A stretch of DNA of 64,000 bases from Ancylothrix sp. D3o (GCF_025370775.1 NZ_JAMXEX010000004.1:1-64000); one strand, 5' to 3'. Positions 18,146-28,492 are shown, counted from the stretch's first letter. Numbers and translations are program-made. Notes: generated by a model not told the origin, from the sequence alone.

Positions 18146-18910
18146 ATGATGGTAAAAATAGGGAAGATATTGGCGAAGCAATATAGGGACAAAAAAATAT
18201 ATAACAATTTGGTAAGCCGCTTTGGCTCATCTTTTATAAGGCAAATGAATGTTGATGAAAGATATATTTTGTTTGAAATTAGTGCAGCTTTAGATGCTTT
18301 GAACGATGAAATCGATATTGTTTATGATATTGGAGCTAATGATGGAGCTTGGTCGGAAGCTTTTGCCCTCTATACCAATCAAAATGTTTATGCTTTTGAA
18401 CCCTTGCCCAATATGATTTCTCTCCTTAAAAAGCGCAGTCAAAAAATACCTTTGATTCATATTCAGCCTGTGGCTTGTGGCCTGAATAAGGGTAAAAATA
18501 TAATCAATTCTAATGATTTTTCTCCCAGCAGTTCTTTTCTCTCCATGACAGAATTAACCCTTCAAGAATGGGAATTTACAAAAATATCCCATCCTGTTAT
18601 GGTAGAAGTAGTAACGCTAGATGATTGGCGAATGCAACACGCTTTACCCTATCCGTCTCTAATTAAAATTGATGTTCAAGGATATGAAAATGAAGTCCTA
18701 GAAGGAAGTAGGGAAACATTAATTCACACAAAATATCTGTGGATAGAATTAAATTTTAAAGATTTCTATAAAGGGGGAAGTACCTTTGATAGTGTGTATC
18801 GCAAAGCAACAGACCTGGGATTTGAGCTTATAGACTGTGTGGGTCTTGCTCGCAGCCCTAAAACCAATCAACTCTTACACATGGATGGCTTATTTAAGCG
18901 AATTAAGTAG
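18146..18910 (+). CDS. FkbM-family methyltransferase
   Basis: A 254-residue protein with SAM motif IVYDIGANDGAWS (about residues 63-75), NVYAFEPLP, and the FkbM core YPSLIKIDVQGYENEVLEGS. It is only distantly similar to the preceding FkbM protein, so the two probably modify different positions rather than being recent duplicates. GGAGAataac precedes the ATG. A 147-base spacer separates it from the previous gene. Confidence 0.85.
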   Translation: MMVKIGKILAKQYRDKKIYNNLVSRFGSSFIRQMNVDERYILFEISAALDALNDEIDIVYDIGANDGAWSEAFALYTNQNVYAFEPLPNMISLLKKRSQKIPLIHIQPVACGLNKGKNIINSNDFSPSSSFLSMTELTLQEWEFTKISHPVMVEVVTLDDWRMQHALPYPSLIKIDVQGYENEVLEGSRETLIHTKYLWIELNFKDFYKGGSTFDSVYRKATDLGFELIDCVGLARSPKTNQLLHMDGLFKRIK

Positions 18911-18981
18911 GTAAAATAAGCTAAAAAACGAGTTTTTTTAGTATTTAAACTCTTTGTATCACTCCCATAAAAAACTAAAAA

Positions 18982-19956
18982 ATGGTAACATCACCCCGAT
19001 TCAACTACATCATCACAATTCATAATAAGGCAGAATTAATTGAAAGAGTTATAATGTCTGTCTTGATATGCTGCCGTGAAGGTAGCCATATCTATGCAGT
19101 TTTGGACGGGTGTACAGATGCAACTGAAAAAAACATTGATAATATTATCAACACATTTGCTAATGTCCCCATAACAAAAGTCTATACACCTGATGTACAC
19201 GAAATTCTTTCAATTAATGCTGGGCTACAGGCAGCCAGTCAAGAAGGAGAAGGGTATAATATAATCTTACAGGATGATGTGTTATTAGCCGACTTCATGT
19301 TGGAAGAAAAGGTGGCACGACTTTATGAGTGGGCGGGGGGTGACTTGGGATTTGTATCATTTCGCCTGGGCGCGAACTTTACCGAAGATGCTGCTACATC
19401 AAATGAGTTAGCACCCTTTACCGATTTTGTAGAAAATGCTTATGGTCATGGATTACCCCATGCAAATGTTTTATTACCAGGCTATATAGCTTACAGAAGC
19501 CTACCCATAAAAAGTCCAGTCTGTATTCCGTTTTCCTTAGTTCGCTGTGTTGGACTACTTGAAGAGCGGCTTGCACCTTATATGTATGATGACATAGAGT
19601 ACGCAGTTCGGTGTATCAGAGCGGGCTATCGTAACGCAGTTTTTCCTTTGCGTTTTTATTCGGATGTTAAATGGGGAACCACAAGAACTAAACCCGATCC
19701 GAAAATGACTGAAATACAAAATCGCAATATGGAACTTATTAGAGATTTACATGGTTTAGATATAGCAAACATAGCCGTTAACAAGGAAGACAGTAATATA
19801 ATAGTTGAACTTCCAAACTTATTTTATGAAAATGAGCAAAGTTATGCTTTAAAAGTATGGGAAGAAAATAAGGAAAAGTATTATATTAATAATTTACCAA
19901 TGCAGGGAAGAATTAAATTGTATTTGGAAAAACTATGGGCAAAAAATCTTAAATAA
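18982..19956 (+). CDS. Glycosyltransferase family 2-like protein
   Basis: A 324-residue protein with a GT-A style N-terminus (FNYIITIHNKAELIERVI), AVLDGCTDAT, and a DXD-like site YNIILQDDVLL (near residue 95). A later MYDDIEYAVRCIRAGYR resembles the EDxD-type acceptor/base region of GT2 enzymes. No membrane segment is seen, so it probably works at the inner face of the cytoplasmic membrane on lipid-linked intermediates. Donor and linkage cannot be inferred. Confidence 0.8.
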   Translation: MVTSPRFNYIITIHNKAELIERVIMSVLICCREGSHIYAVLDGCTDATEKNIDNIINTFANVPITKVYTPDVHEILSINAGLQAASQEGEGYNIILQDDVLLADFMLEEKVARLYEWAGGDLGFVSFRLGANFTEDAATSNELAPFTDFVENAYGHGLPHANVLLPGYIAYRSLPIKSPVCIPFSLVRCVGLLEERLAPYMYDDIEYAVRCIRAGYRNAVFPLRFYSDVKWGTTRTKPDPKMTEIQNRNMELIRDLHGLDIANIAVNKEDSNIIVELPNLFYENEQSYALKVWEENKEKYYINNLPMQGRIKLYLEKLWAKNLK

Positions 19957-20003
19957 TATTAGAAACTATCCAGAAATCATTTAGTAAAACAGAAGGTTCA
20001 AAA

Positions 20004-20966
20004 ATGTTACCAAAAAATATACAATGTCCAGTTTGTAATGGTCAGAGTAAATTTATTTCTTTATTCAAACGGGAATTTATATTGGATCAGCTAGAACTGT
20101 ACTATTCTGAAAGACCTCCCGCTGAAATAATATTGAACGATTATGAAATGTTACGGTGTGAAAATTGTAGTCTTGAGTACGCTTTTCCTTTAGAAGCTGG
20201 CAGTCAGTCATTTTATCAATGGATTACCAACCATAGTGGATATTATCCCCATCACAGGTGGGAATGGTTTACAGTCATTGAGCAGATGGGAAAAACCTCT
20301 TCAGTTACCATAAACCTTTTAGAAATAGGTAGTGGTTCTGGGAAATTTCTGGAAATGGCAACACAAAACCTTCCAAATTTACAAAGAAGTGTTGGGCTAG
20401 ATACGACGGAGACATCAGTAAAAAGCTGCCTAGATAAAGGTTTAGAAGTGTATCCAGAAACTTTAGAAAATTTTTTGCTTAAAGCTAGTAAAGAATCTCA
20501 AGAGAATTTTGATTTTATAGTAGCTTTTCACTGTTTAGAGCATATTAATAACCCTAAAAATTTAATTAAGTGTATGCTTAGGTTACTGAAGCCTAACGGC
20601 AGCATTTTTCTCAGCACTCCATATTCCCCTATGTCATTTGAAAATGCTTGGTTCGATCCGTTAAATCACCCACCTCATCACCTGACTCGCTGGAATGCTT
20701 CAGCCTACAAAGAACTAGCTAGACAGTTTGGGTTGGAGGTAAAATTATTTATGCCACAAGCTCAGAATTTAATAAACAGGACTTTATACGCTCTCAATCT
20801 CGCAGAGAATGGCCCCGCTCACCTGGTTTCCAGGTGGAAAACTGCCTTGTCTGCTTTGCAACATCCCTTGGCAACCTTTAGAGAGTTGCAATACCAAAGC
20901 AGACGACAGAAAGTTAATCATCAAATAGCCGGCGATGTCGTGTTAGTTGAGCTAACCCGCTACTGA
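20004..20966 (+). CDS. Class I methyltransferase with N-terminal zinc-ribbon-like region
   Basis: A 320-residue protein. The N-terminus has CPVC and, about 40 residues later, CENC, which together could bind one zinc ion. The SAM domain contains LLEIGSGSGKFLE (about residues 113-125), FDFIVAFHCLEHINNP and LLKPNGSIFLSTP. This arrangement is common among methyltransferases in polysaccharide and secondary-metabolite clusters. It probably methylates a sugar nucleotide or lipid-linked glycan, which is inferred from position. Confidence 0.82.
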   Translation: MLPKNIQCPVCNGQSKFISLFKREFILDQLELYYSERPPAEIILNDYEMLRCENCSLEYAFPLEAGSQSFYQWITNHSGYYPHHRWEWFTVIEQMGKTSSVTINLLEIGSGSGKFLEMATQNLPNLQRSVGLDTTETSVKSCLDKGLEVYPETLENFLLKASKESQENFDFIVAFHCLEHINNPKNLIKCMLRLLKPNGSIFLSTPYSPMSFENAWFDPLNHPPHHLTRWNASAYKELARQFGLEVKLFMPQAQNLINRTLYALNLAENGPAHLVSRWKTALSALQHPLATFRELQYQSRRQKVNHQIAGDVVLVELTRY

Positions 20967-21014
20967 AGGCTACGGAGTCAATAATTAATATTATAAACTT
21001 GAATTATCACTTAT

Positions 21015-22274
21015 ATGGCAAATTTGTGGCGTACACGCAAGGGACTGAGCCAATTGAGATTGGCTCTCAGTCGGGTTTTACGGATGATAGCGCTGGATAT
21101 TATAGTTTTTACTTCCCGATGGCTTGGTTGGTACTCAAGCTTAAAGAGTTTCGCACAAAAATTAAAAATAATCCCAAGCGACACATCATTGTTAAAAGTA
21201 ACAGCAAATGATTTGATTAAACCAGAAATTTTGACAAGTCCGCCTGGCAGTAGCACCACCCCCATAATTTTTGTTTCTGCCTGTATAGATAAAAATCTAT
21301 CTGGAGGTTGGCGCTACAGTGGCGGAATAAAAGAGTTAAATTATCTAGTAAAACTCCTGAGAAATCGGGGGTATGAAGCCTACATGGTTACCTATGATGG
21401 TAGTTATGAGCCTTGGTTAGTAGAGCATCAACCTCATATTTCATTGGAAAAATTCCGACAAATGCTAAATTTAGCTCAGGATGTTCGTTGCGTCACATCT
21501 GTTCCCATCGCCAAAGCCTTTATAAATGAATGCAAACAAATTTACTTATGGGATATGGAATTATCCGAAACTGATAAAGTACAGTTTTATACTTTGGCAG
21601 GTCTTTACAGGAAAAAAATTAAGCGAGTTGCTGGCATTTCCCGAACAATACAAGCATGGCACATGGCTCATTTCGAGAAACCCTGTAGTGTTATTCCCAA
21701 TCTACTTGACGAATCTTTGTGGTATCCTGACGAAGCAAAGCGCCGTCCCAGGCACGTTGGATATATGAATGAGGGTTCTCACACCGACGAGTACATTAAT
21801 ATAATAAAACAAGTCTTTCACTCAGTCGGGCTAGATTTAAAATTAGAGCTAATTAAAGGCTGTGAAGCAGAAGTGCTTTCAGGAATGCAGTCTTGTGAAG
21901 TATTTTTAAGCCTGAATATAGGAAAAGACTTTCTTTGGGGAGAGGGCTGTCCTCGAACTACTATAGAGGCTCTATCGACCGGTTGTGTGGTCATAGCTTT
22001 TGATATTATTGGGAACAGAGAAACACTCCTGCATAACTTTAATGGTGTTATCGTTTCCCGCTATCGCCCTGATTTAATGGCCGAAGCTTTGATTTCCCTT
22101 TATAAAGACCCGAATCAGATTGAGCGTATGCGTAACAATGCACTATCTATGATAAAATTCTGCCATAATTTTGAATCTCGCTGGCCATTAGTGAAAGACT
22201 TTCTGGAATTAGAAGAGGCTGCACATAAGCTGAGCATTTACGAAAGTGAGCCAATACCTAAAACTATAGTTTAG
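21015..22274 (+). CDS. Glycosyltransferase (GT-B, GT4-like)
   Basis: A 419-residue protein. The C-terminal half has the GT4 donor site pattern, with EGCPRTTIEALSTGCVVIAFDIIGNRETL (Glu-rich donor loop) and NGVIVSRYRPDLMAEAL. The N-terminal half is divergent and includes a short basic head and a hydrophobic stretch (about 30-45) that could attach it to the membrane. The order within the cluster suggests that it adds one sugar of the repeat unit. Confidence 0.8.
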   Translation: MANLWRTRKGLSQLRLALSRVLRMIALDIIVFTSRWLGWYSSLKSFAQKLKIIPSDTSLLKVTANDLIKPEILTSPPGSSTTPIIFVSACIDKNLSGGWRYSGGIKELNYLVKLLRNRGYEAYMVTYDGSYEPWLVEHQPHISLEKFRQMLNLAQDVRCVTSVPIAKAFINECKQIYLWDMELSETDKVQFYTLAGLYRKKIKRVAGISRTIQAWHMAHFEKPCSVIPNLLDESLWYPDEAKRRPRHVGYMNEGSHTDEYINIIKQVFHSVGLDLKLELIKGCEAEVLSGMQSCEVFLSLNIGKDFLWGEGCPRTTIEALSTGCVVIAFDIIGNRETLLHNFNGVIVSRYRPDLMAEALISLYKDPNQIERMRNNALSMIKFCHNFESRWPLVKDFLELEEAAHKLSIYESEPIPKTIV

Positions 22275-22355
22275 TAAAAAAAAATCTAAGTAAAGTTATC
22301 TTTAATCTATATAATTATCATTACTCAAATAACAAACTAAAAGAGAACCTAAGTG

Positions 22356-23570
22356 ATGGCATTGAAAACTATTGCTCTTGTTGAAACAATCTGGAACGGA
22401 CACCACCCAACTTATTTTAAAGTATTGGCCAAAACATTGTTGGAGCTAGGATACAACGTTCTAGCTTTTTGCCCTGCTCCAGAAGAAGTAAACCAATGGA
22501 TTAACCAGAAATGTTCTAATTTAGCTGATCAATTTTATTCTTTTGAACTAAACGATCCACCCCTAAACCGCTTGGCGCTGGGCAAATTGAGAAAAACATG
22601 GGCTGCTATACAGAGATGGCGAAATGCAGGAGAAGCAATCGAGCGATCATATATAAAGATAGGATATTATCCCGATTTAGTCTTTTTTGCCTGTATCGAT
22701 TATTATTTGGCTTTTTGTGTTACTCACTGGCTAGTTGACCGAATTTTTCACTACAATTGGTCTGGCCTTTATTTTCAACCAAACCATCTACGTTTGAAAC
22801 TACCTTTTTATCCGCTCAGGCGTGGCCCGTTTAATCCGAGTGCAACACTCAAGTCTGCTCGCTGCCACTTTGTAGCTGTTCTTGATGAGGGTATCGCTCA
22901 ACAACTACAAAAGAGAATAAATAACCCTGTAGTTATTTTTCCCGATTTCTGCGATGAATCACCCGCAGATGCCAATTATTACCTGCTCCAAGAGATTCGT
23001 AAAAAGGCGGGAAACCGAAAGATAATAGGTTTGCTAGGCTATTTGCAAAGACGCAAAGGCATAATGACCCTTATAGAAGTAGCGAAAAAATCATTAGAGG
23101 AAGATTGGTTTTTTGTCTTTGCCGGCGAGTTAGACCCAGCAGGATTTACTCCTCAAGATTTTTCTACACTTAATGATTTCATAAATCAAACTCCCTCTAA
23201 CTGTTTTTTTAGTTTTAATTACATTCCTGATGAATCTAAATTTAACTCTTTAGTAAATGTATGCGATATTTTATTCGCTGCCTATGAATATTATCCTCAC
23301 AGTAGTAATATTTTAACTAAAGCAGCTTTATTTAAAAAACCAGTAATCGTCAGTAAAAATTTCTGCATGGCAGAAAGAGTGGAAAAGTTTGCTTTGGGTC
23401 TTTCGATTGAATCAGGAGATGTTTCTGCCTGTATCAGTGCCTTAAATTTGCTTTTAAATAAAATCGGGGACTTTAAAGAATTAAATAGATGTGAAGAATT
23501 TACTGTCTTGCATTCCCAAAAACAGGTTACGAATCAATTCAAATTTCTCCTAGAGGAGGGTAGAAGATGA
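22356..23570 (+). CDS. Glycosyltransferase (GT-B type)
   Basis: A 404-residue protein. A GTG three bases upstream of the chosen ATG is possible; the aGAGAacc box does not decide. The N-terminal acceptor domain starts KTIALVETIWNGHHPTYFKVL, with the G-rich loop of GT-B folds. The C-terminal domain has IIGLLGYLQRRKGIMTLIEVAKK, a typical GT4 donor-domain start, and YPHSSNILTKAALFKKPVIVS. Its stop overlaps the next start by four bases (ATGA), so translation is probably coupled to the polymerase-like gene. Confidence 0.8.
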   Translation: MALKTIALVETIWNGHHPTYFKVLAKTLLELGYNVLAFCPAPEEVNQWINQKCSNLADQFYSFELNDPPLNRLALGKLRKTWAAIQRWRNAGEAIERSYIKIGYYPDLVFFACIDYYLAFCVTHWLVDRIFHYNWSGLYFQPNHLRLKLPFYPLRRGPFNPSATLKSARCHFVAVLDEGIAQQLQKRINNPVVIFPDFCDESPADANYYLLQEIRKKAGNRKIIGLLGYLQRRKGIMTLIEVAKKSLEEDWFFVFAGELDPAGFTPQDFSTLNDFINQTPSNCFFSFNYIPDESKFNSLVNVCDILFAAYEYYPHSSNILTKAALFKKPVIVSKNFCMAERVEKFALGLSIESGDVSACISALNLLLNKIGDFKELNRCEEFTVLHSQKQVTNQFKFLLEEGRR

Positions 23571-24895
23571 AGTTAAAAACTCTTCATAAAACTCCCCCCT
23601 TAGCCAAGATCGGTACATCTAGCTTGCTTGGTATTTTTTCATTAATTGCTTTCTACGCGAGCATTTTACTTTTGGCGATGCGAATTGCTTCAACTATAGA
23701 AAGTGATTCGGAAACAGGAGGAGGCATACTTGGTTCGTCGCTGATGCCTTTTATTATTGCCGTTGGGGCCGAGATTCTGGTGGATAAAAAATTTTGCCAG
23801 TTTCTTACTAAAAAAGCAACATTATCTTATTTTGTTGTGTTAGTGTTTTACAGTTTGTGGGGATTGATACAGGGGAATGAGGTTAGCTTTTTAATCGGTG
23901 ATATAGTAGTTTTGGTGTGGCCTCTAGGGGGTGTAGCACTCTTCCGGCTAATGCTCAAATCAAAAAGGCCAACCTTACACCTTTTTGCTTTTATTTGCCT
24001 ATTCACCGCAGTGATGAACTATTCTCAGATAGTAACTTTAGAGACACAAATCTCAGAGATACTATCTAGTGGTAGAGTGATTAATAAAGCAGTGTATGCC
24101 TGTTCTGGTCTTTTGCTAGTACCTACAGCAATTGCCGTAGGAATTTTATTCAGAAAGGGAGTAGTATATGTAACTTTATTGTTAGCAATGGTTGCGATTC
24201 ATTTTTATAACATAGTTTTACTTACTGCTACAAGATCAAGCGCCATTACCCTTTTAGTATTAATGCTATTTTCTTCGGTTGGTTTGTCTTATAAAATCAA
24301 AAACGGTAGGCTTACGACTAAGCAATCATTTTTATCCATTCTAATAGCTATGCTCGGTGTAATATGCTCATTTTTAATTGTTTTAACACTAATAGGAAAT
24401 TTATTTGATAATAGTACAAGTTTAATTTCTGACAGAGGAGCAGATGACTATACTACACTCCTGCGTATGTTAGAATTAGCTGATGCTTTGGACAAATTAA
24501 ATGCTGTTCAGTGGATTTTTGGAGGAGGCTTGGGGTATGCTTTCTATTCAATAGTGGAAAATGTGGGTATGGTCGGAGCCTTACACATCGGAGTATTTAC
24601 TTTTTTGCTCAAAGGAGGCTTAACTATTTTCCTTCCTATTGCAATTTTTTTATACGTTATACTACCAGCGCTATTCGGGATTGCATGGTTAAATCCTAGC
24701 TCACTCGACTCTAATACTCGGACTGCGGCATTAATAGTCCTACCCGGAGTTTTTAGTCTGCTCGTGCTACTTACGTTGTCAGGAGGGTTCAGTACATTTA
24801 CTTTTTTAGGGGCTGGTTTTGCTCTTGGTGCATTTCTTCACATTCAAGAAGAAGGTTTAGGTAAATTTTTTCCTTCTCCTAGGAACAAAGTTTAA
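23567..24895 (+). CDS. O-antigen polymerase/ligase-like membrane protein
   Basis: A 442-residue very hydrophobic protein with about ten to twelve predicted membrane helices and a larger soluble loop around DNSTSLISDRGADDYTTLLRMLE...FGGGLGYAF (about residues 285-325). This layout is typical of Wzy polymerases and WaaL ligases, which are too divergent to separate by eye. It is translationally coupled to the preceding glycosyltransferase. No Wzx flippase is visible in the cluster, so whether it polymerises or ligates is open. Confidence 0.72.
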   Translation: MKLKTLHKTPPLAKIGTSSLLGIFSLIAFYASILLLAMRIASTIESDSETGGGILGSSLMPFIIAVGAEILVDKKFCQFLTKKATLSYFVVLVFYSLWGLIQGNEVSFLIGDIVVLVWPLGGVALFRLMLKSKRPTLHLFAFICLFTAVMNYSQIVTLETQISEILSSGRVINKAVYACSGLLLVPTAIAVGILFRKGVVYVTLLLAMVAIHFYNIVLLTATRSSAITLLVLMLFSSVGLSYKIKNGRLTTKQSFLSILIAMLGVICSFLIVLTLIGNLFDNSTSLISDRGADDYTTLLRMLELADALDKLNAVQWIFGGGLGYAFYSIVENVGMVGALHIGVFTFLLKGGLTIFLPIAIFLYVILPALFGIAWLNPSSLDSNTRTAALIVLPGVFSLLVLLTLSGGFSTFTFLGAGFALGAFLHIQEEGLGKFFPSPRNKV

Positions 24896-24936
24896 AATTA
24901 TTAAGTCTAAGTATAGAGGTTAATAAATTTATCAAT

Positions 24937-26256
24937 ATGCCGTCTCATATAATTCTAATAGTAACTTTTTTTTACGCTCCCGCTGTTAGCCCTGTGGCAT
25001 TTCGCTGGGCTGCTATTGCTGAACATTGGGCGAGCCAAGGGCATCAGGTTCATGTCATCTGCGGTTGGCAGCCAGGGTTAGCCAGAAATGAAAAGCTTAA
25101 TAACGTCTATGTTCATCGTGTAGGAGGGTCTATTACTGAAGTATTGCGGAGCAAGCTTATAGATACCTCTACATCGGTAAACCTTGGAACTAATAGTGCT
25201 CAAACTTCATCAAGCTTAATTAAAACCTTGGCGAAGTGGGTTTATGACCGGACTTGGAAAAAAGTTTATTGGCCTGATCGGATGTGCTTGTGGTACATTC
25301 CTGCATTTCAAAAAGCTAAAGAGATAATCTTAGACAATTCTTGTACACATTTGATAACTGTTTCTGATCCTTTTACGCCCCACTTAGTAGGGTTGAACCT
25401 TAAAAAGATTTTATCCTCCCTCCCTTGGGTTGTTGATATAAGCGATCCCTTCTCTTTTGCGAGTTATCGGCCTCTAAACAATCATTCATTATATAAAAAT
25501 TTAAATTTTAATTTAGAGAAAAATATTTTTTTGAAAGCTAATGCTATTGCGGTGACAACAAAAGCAACTTTAGACAAGTATACCGAACTATTCCCTACAA
25601 TGGCAGACAAGTTTTCTGTTATATCACAATTAGTTCCTGAACTTCCCAATCTTCCTATAGAAGATCCTGCTTTAGAGAAAGCGGATAAGATTAACTTAGT
25701 ATTTGTCGGAACGCTTTATAGCCAGATAAGACGACCTGAATTTTTGCTAAGTTTGTTTCAACAACTTTTAAAAACTCCTCTTATGGAGAAGTTAGAGCTA
25801 CACTTCTATGGCTCTATAGGAGATTGTAATAAGTATTTCCTTCCCTATCAACATCTAATAAATAAAAAAATATTTACACATGGAATAGTTAGTCGGGAAC
25901 AAGCCTTTCAGGAAATGCTCAAAGCGGACATTCTTGTAAATATAAGCAATGACACTCCTTATGAACTTCCAAGTAAAGTCGTCGAGTATGCCAGTTTGGG
26001 TAAACCTGTATTAAATTTTGCCCAAAATGATAGGGATTGCTCAACTGCATTCTTCAAAATGTACACAGGCGCTTTATGCCTCATAGAAAATGAATGGACA
26101 TCGGCATCGGCCCCCCAGATAGATAAACTGGTTGAATTTATCCAGCGTCCCCCCAGGTTAGAAAAGTCGCAATTGCAAGAGCTACTCTCCTGTTACCGTT
26201 TAGATGAAATTTCCAAAGCGTATGAAAATTTATTAATTAACGTAAATTCATGTTAA
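24937..26256 (+). CDS. Glycosyltransferase (GT4-like)
   Basis: A 439-residue GT-B protein. The N-terminus (ILIVTFFYAPAVSPVAFRWAAIAEHWASQGHQVHVIC) is the pattern of WbuB/GT4-type enzymes. A central HLITVSDPFTPHLVGL segment follows, and the donor domain has KINLVFVGTLYSQIRRPEFLL and PSKVVEYASLGKPVLNF. It probably transfers one residue of the repeat unit at the inner membrane face. Confidence 0.8.
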   Translation: MPSHIILIVTFFYAPAVSPVAFRWAAIAEHWASQGHQVHVICGWQPGLARNEKLNNVYVHRVGGSITEVLRSKLIDTSTSVNLGTNSAQTSSSLIKTLAKWVYDRTWKKVYWPDRMCLWYIPAFQKAKEIILDNSCTHLITVSDPFTPHLVGLNLKKILSSLPWVVDISDPFSFASYRPLNNHSLYKNLNFNLEKNIFLKANAIAVTTKATLDKYTELFPTMADKFSVISQLVPELPNLPIEDPALEKADKINLVFVGTLYSQIRRPEFLLSLFQQLLKTPLMEKLELHFYGSIGDCNKYFLPYQHLINKKIFTHGIVSREQAFQEMLKADILVNISNDTPYELPSKVVEYASLGKPVLNFAQNDRDCSTAFFKMYTGALCLIENEWTSASAPQIDKLVEFIQRPPRLEKSQLQELLSCYRLDEISKAYENLLINVNSC

Positions 26257-26375
26257 AATTAGTTTGTTAAGTTTTTTATTAGGTTTTAGCGAACAGTTCA
26301 AATCTGTTTGAACCAGCCAATCTTTTATAGTAGATATTAGCGTGGTTGGAGTTTACTAGGTTATGAGGTTAGCTG

Positions 26376-27434
26376 ATGAAAGTAGCATTGATAGCGTTTT
26401 CTGTAGCGCAGGGAGCAGCCGCTCAATATATAGAAGAATTTGTCACAGCCTTGAGCAGTAGAGTCGAGGTGCATCTATTCGTACCCGAATACTACTCAGG
26501 AGGTACAGGTCGAGGCGTATTCCATCCCATTAATACAGGGACAAGAGGGCTTAATGCCCGTCTGCGTTTGTTAAATCCTTGGCAGGCATGGCGGCAATGG
26601 CGGAGGGTAAAGGAACTATCACCTGATGTGGTGCATATCCTTTTCGGAGAGGGCTATCCTTGGAGTGTACTATGGTCTTATTGGGCCAAGTTGGATAATA
26701 TCCCTTTAGTAGCTACTATTCACGATCCCGAACCCCATCCTGGGCTTCTGCTAGAAACATTAAATACTTATGTTTGTCGGCTAACTATGTTGCAAGCCGC
26801 AAGAGTTCATATACACAGTAAGATTTTAGAGAAACTAATAATTCAACAAGGTGTAGAAGAAAAAAAAATTTCGGTCATCCCTCATGGCAGTTCAGCCCCT
26901 CGCTTCCTCCGTTACTATAAAGAATCAATTACTAAAGAGCCTCGTGTACTTTTTTTCGGGCGTCTTGTGGCTTACAAGGGCATAGAGGTGCTAGTGGATG
27001 CCGCTCCGCTACTTGAGGGCTTACAGGTAACTATTGCTGGGCCTGGAAAGCTTCCTACTGGGGTGCTTGAAAAAATTCACGCTCGCCCGGAAATTTTTGA
27101 ACTCCACAACCGCTATATAACTGATTCTGAGGTAACCCAGCTTTTTCAGCGCTCAGCCGTATGTGTCATGCCTTATCACCAGGCATCGCAATCTTTTCTT
27201 CCCTTGATATCAGCCGCTTTAGGAGTGCCTGTCGTAGCTACAGCAGTGGGAAGTTTTGTGGAGGTTATACCCCAACTTAATGGTCTTTTAGTTCCTCCGG
27301 GAGATCCTTATGCTTTGGCAAAGGCTATGAAAACGGCAGTGGGCCTAACCCCTCATTATCCGAAAGAACTTGAATTTGACAATTTAATTGAAAAATTTTT
27401 GCTTTTGTACAAAGATATGCTACAAGATATTTAA
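26376..27434 (+). CDS. Glycosyltransferase family 4 protein
   Basis: A 352-residue protein with MKVALIAFSVAQGAAAQYIEEF at the acceptor side. The donor domain has PRVLFFGRLVAYKGIEVLVDAA and the E-type donor motif region PLISAALGVPVVATAVGSFVEVI followed by NGLLVPPGDPYALAKAM. These are clear GT4 signatures. It is separated from the previous gene by 119 bases but continues the same strand order. Donor sugar unknown. Confidence 0.85.
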   Translation: MKVALIAFSVAQGAAAQYIEEFVTALSSRVEVHLFVPEYYSGGTGRGVFHPINTGTRGLNARLRLLNPWQAWRQWRRVKELSPDVVHILFGEGYPWSVLWSYWAKLDNIPLVATIHDPEPHPGLLLETLNTYVCRLTMLQAARVHIHSKILEKLIIQQGVEEKKISVIPHGSSAPRFLRYYKESITKEPRVLFFGRLVAYKGIEVLVDAAPLLEGLQVTIAGPGKLPTGVLEKIHARPEIFELHNRYITDSEVTQLFQRSAVCVMPYHQASQSFLPLISAALGVPVVATAVGSFVEVIPQLNGLLVPPGDPYALAKAMKTAVGLTPHYPKELEFDNLIEKFLLLYKDMLQDI

Positions 27435-27517
27435 GGTTAATATAGTGCGTGTCCAACAACATATCGCTTAAAATGTTAAATTACTTTCTCAAACCCCTAC
27501 TCGTTAGATAAATATAT

Positions 27518-28492
27518 ATGAATCCAAACAAGTCACTTAAAGCTTTTATAGTTTATTCAGCAGACTTACTTTTCCTACCTTTCACTTTTCTTGTTGCTTT
27601 GATCAGTAAATTCCATGCTAGATTTGGTGCCGAGCGTTTACCCCTATCGTATAAAGTGTGGGACTCATTCGGGGTGGCTCCAGTAAGGTATCATTACTAT
27701 CAACCTTTAGTTAAGGCAGACGAACTTCCTACTGAAATATGGGAACAGAAAGACCCTTTATTTGGAATTGATTTTAACCTTAAAGTTCAACTTTCTTTGC
27801 TTGAAAAATTTAATTACCAATCTGAGTTAGCCCAATTTCCTTTAAAGAAAAACAATGAAAAGTATCTATTTTATCACCACAATGGTTTTTTTGAACACTG
27901 TGATGCGGAAATATTTTACAGTGTACTTAGATATTTCAAGCCCGCAAAATTGATAGAAATTGGAGCCGGTTTCAGCACACTTTTAGCAAAAAGTGCTTTA
28001 GAAATAAATAATACGGAAGGTAAACGATGCGAGCATATATGTATAGAACCGTATGAAAATCAGTGGTTACAGGATATCGGTGTTGATAAAGTTATTAGAG
28101 AAAAAGTTGAAAACTTACCGTTAAAAACCTTTGAACTTCTAGAAGCAGGAGACATACTTTTTATAGATTCTTCCCATGTTATCAGAACTGGGGGAGATGT
28201 TTGTTATGAATATTTGAAAATTCTACCAAGCTTAAAGCCGGGGGTAATCATCCACATCCACGACATTTTTTTGCCCTCAGAGTATCCTAGGGAATGGTTA
28301 GTAAATAGAAGATTATATTGGAATGAGCAATACTTGTTGCAAGCATTTCTGGCTTTTAATAGTGAATTTGAAGTTTTGTTGGCTCTCAATTACCTTGGCC
28401 AAAACCATAGTCAAGAACTTTCAGAAAAATGTCCTATTTATGCTAAAATAGGAGGCATTCCGGGTTCTTTTTGGATACGCAGAAAGATTTAA
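27518..28492 (+). CDS. Class I methyltransferase (Methyltransf_24-like)
   Basis: A 324-residue protein. A hydrophobic segment (about residues 8-27) may anchor it to the membrane. The SAM-binding motif is LIEIGAGFSTLLAKSALE (about 148-165), followed by the family pattern DILFIDSSHVIRTGGDV and IIHIHDIFLP, where the acidic and His residues probably bind a metal. It resembles class I methyltransferases placed in cyanobacterial glycan clusters. Its substrate is probably a sugar hydroxyl. Confidence 0.78.
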   Translation: MNPNKSLKAFIVYSADLLFLPFTFLVALISKFHARFGAERLPLSYKVWDSFGVAPVRYHYYQPLVKADELPTEIWEQKDPLFGIDFNLKVQLSLLEKFNYQSELAQFPLKKNNEKYLFYHHNGFFEHCDAEIFYSVLRYFKPAKLIEIGAGFSTLLAKSALEINNTEGKRCEHICIEPYENQWLQDIGVDKVIREKVENLPLKTFELLEAGDILFIDSSHVIRTGGDVCYEYLKILPSLKPGVIIHIHDIFLPSEYPREWLVNRRLYWNEQYLLQAFLAFNSEFEVLLALNYLGQNHSQELSEKCPIYAKIGGIPGSFWIRRKI

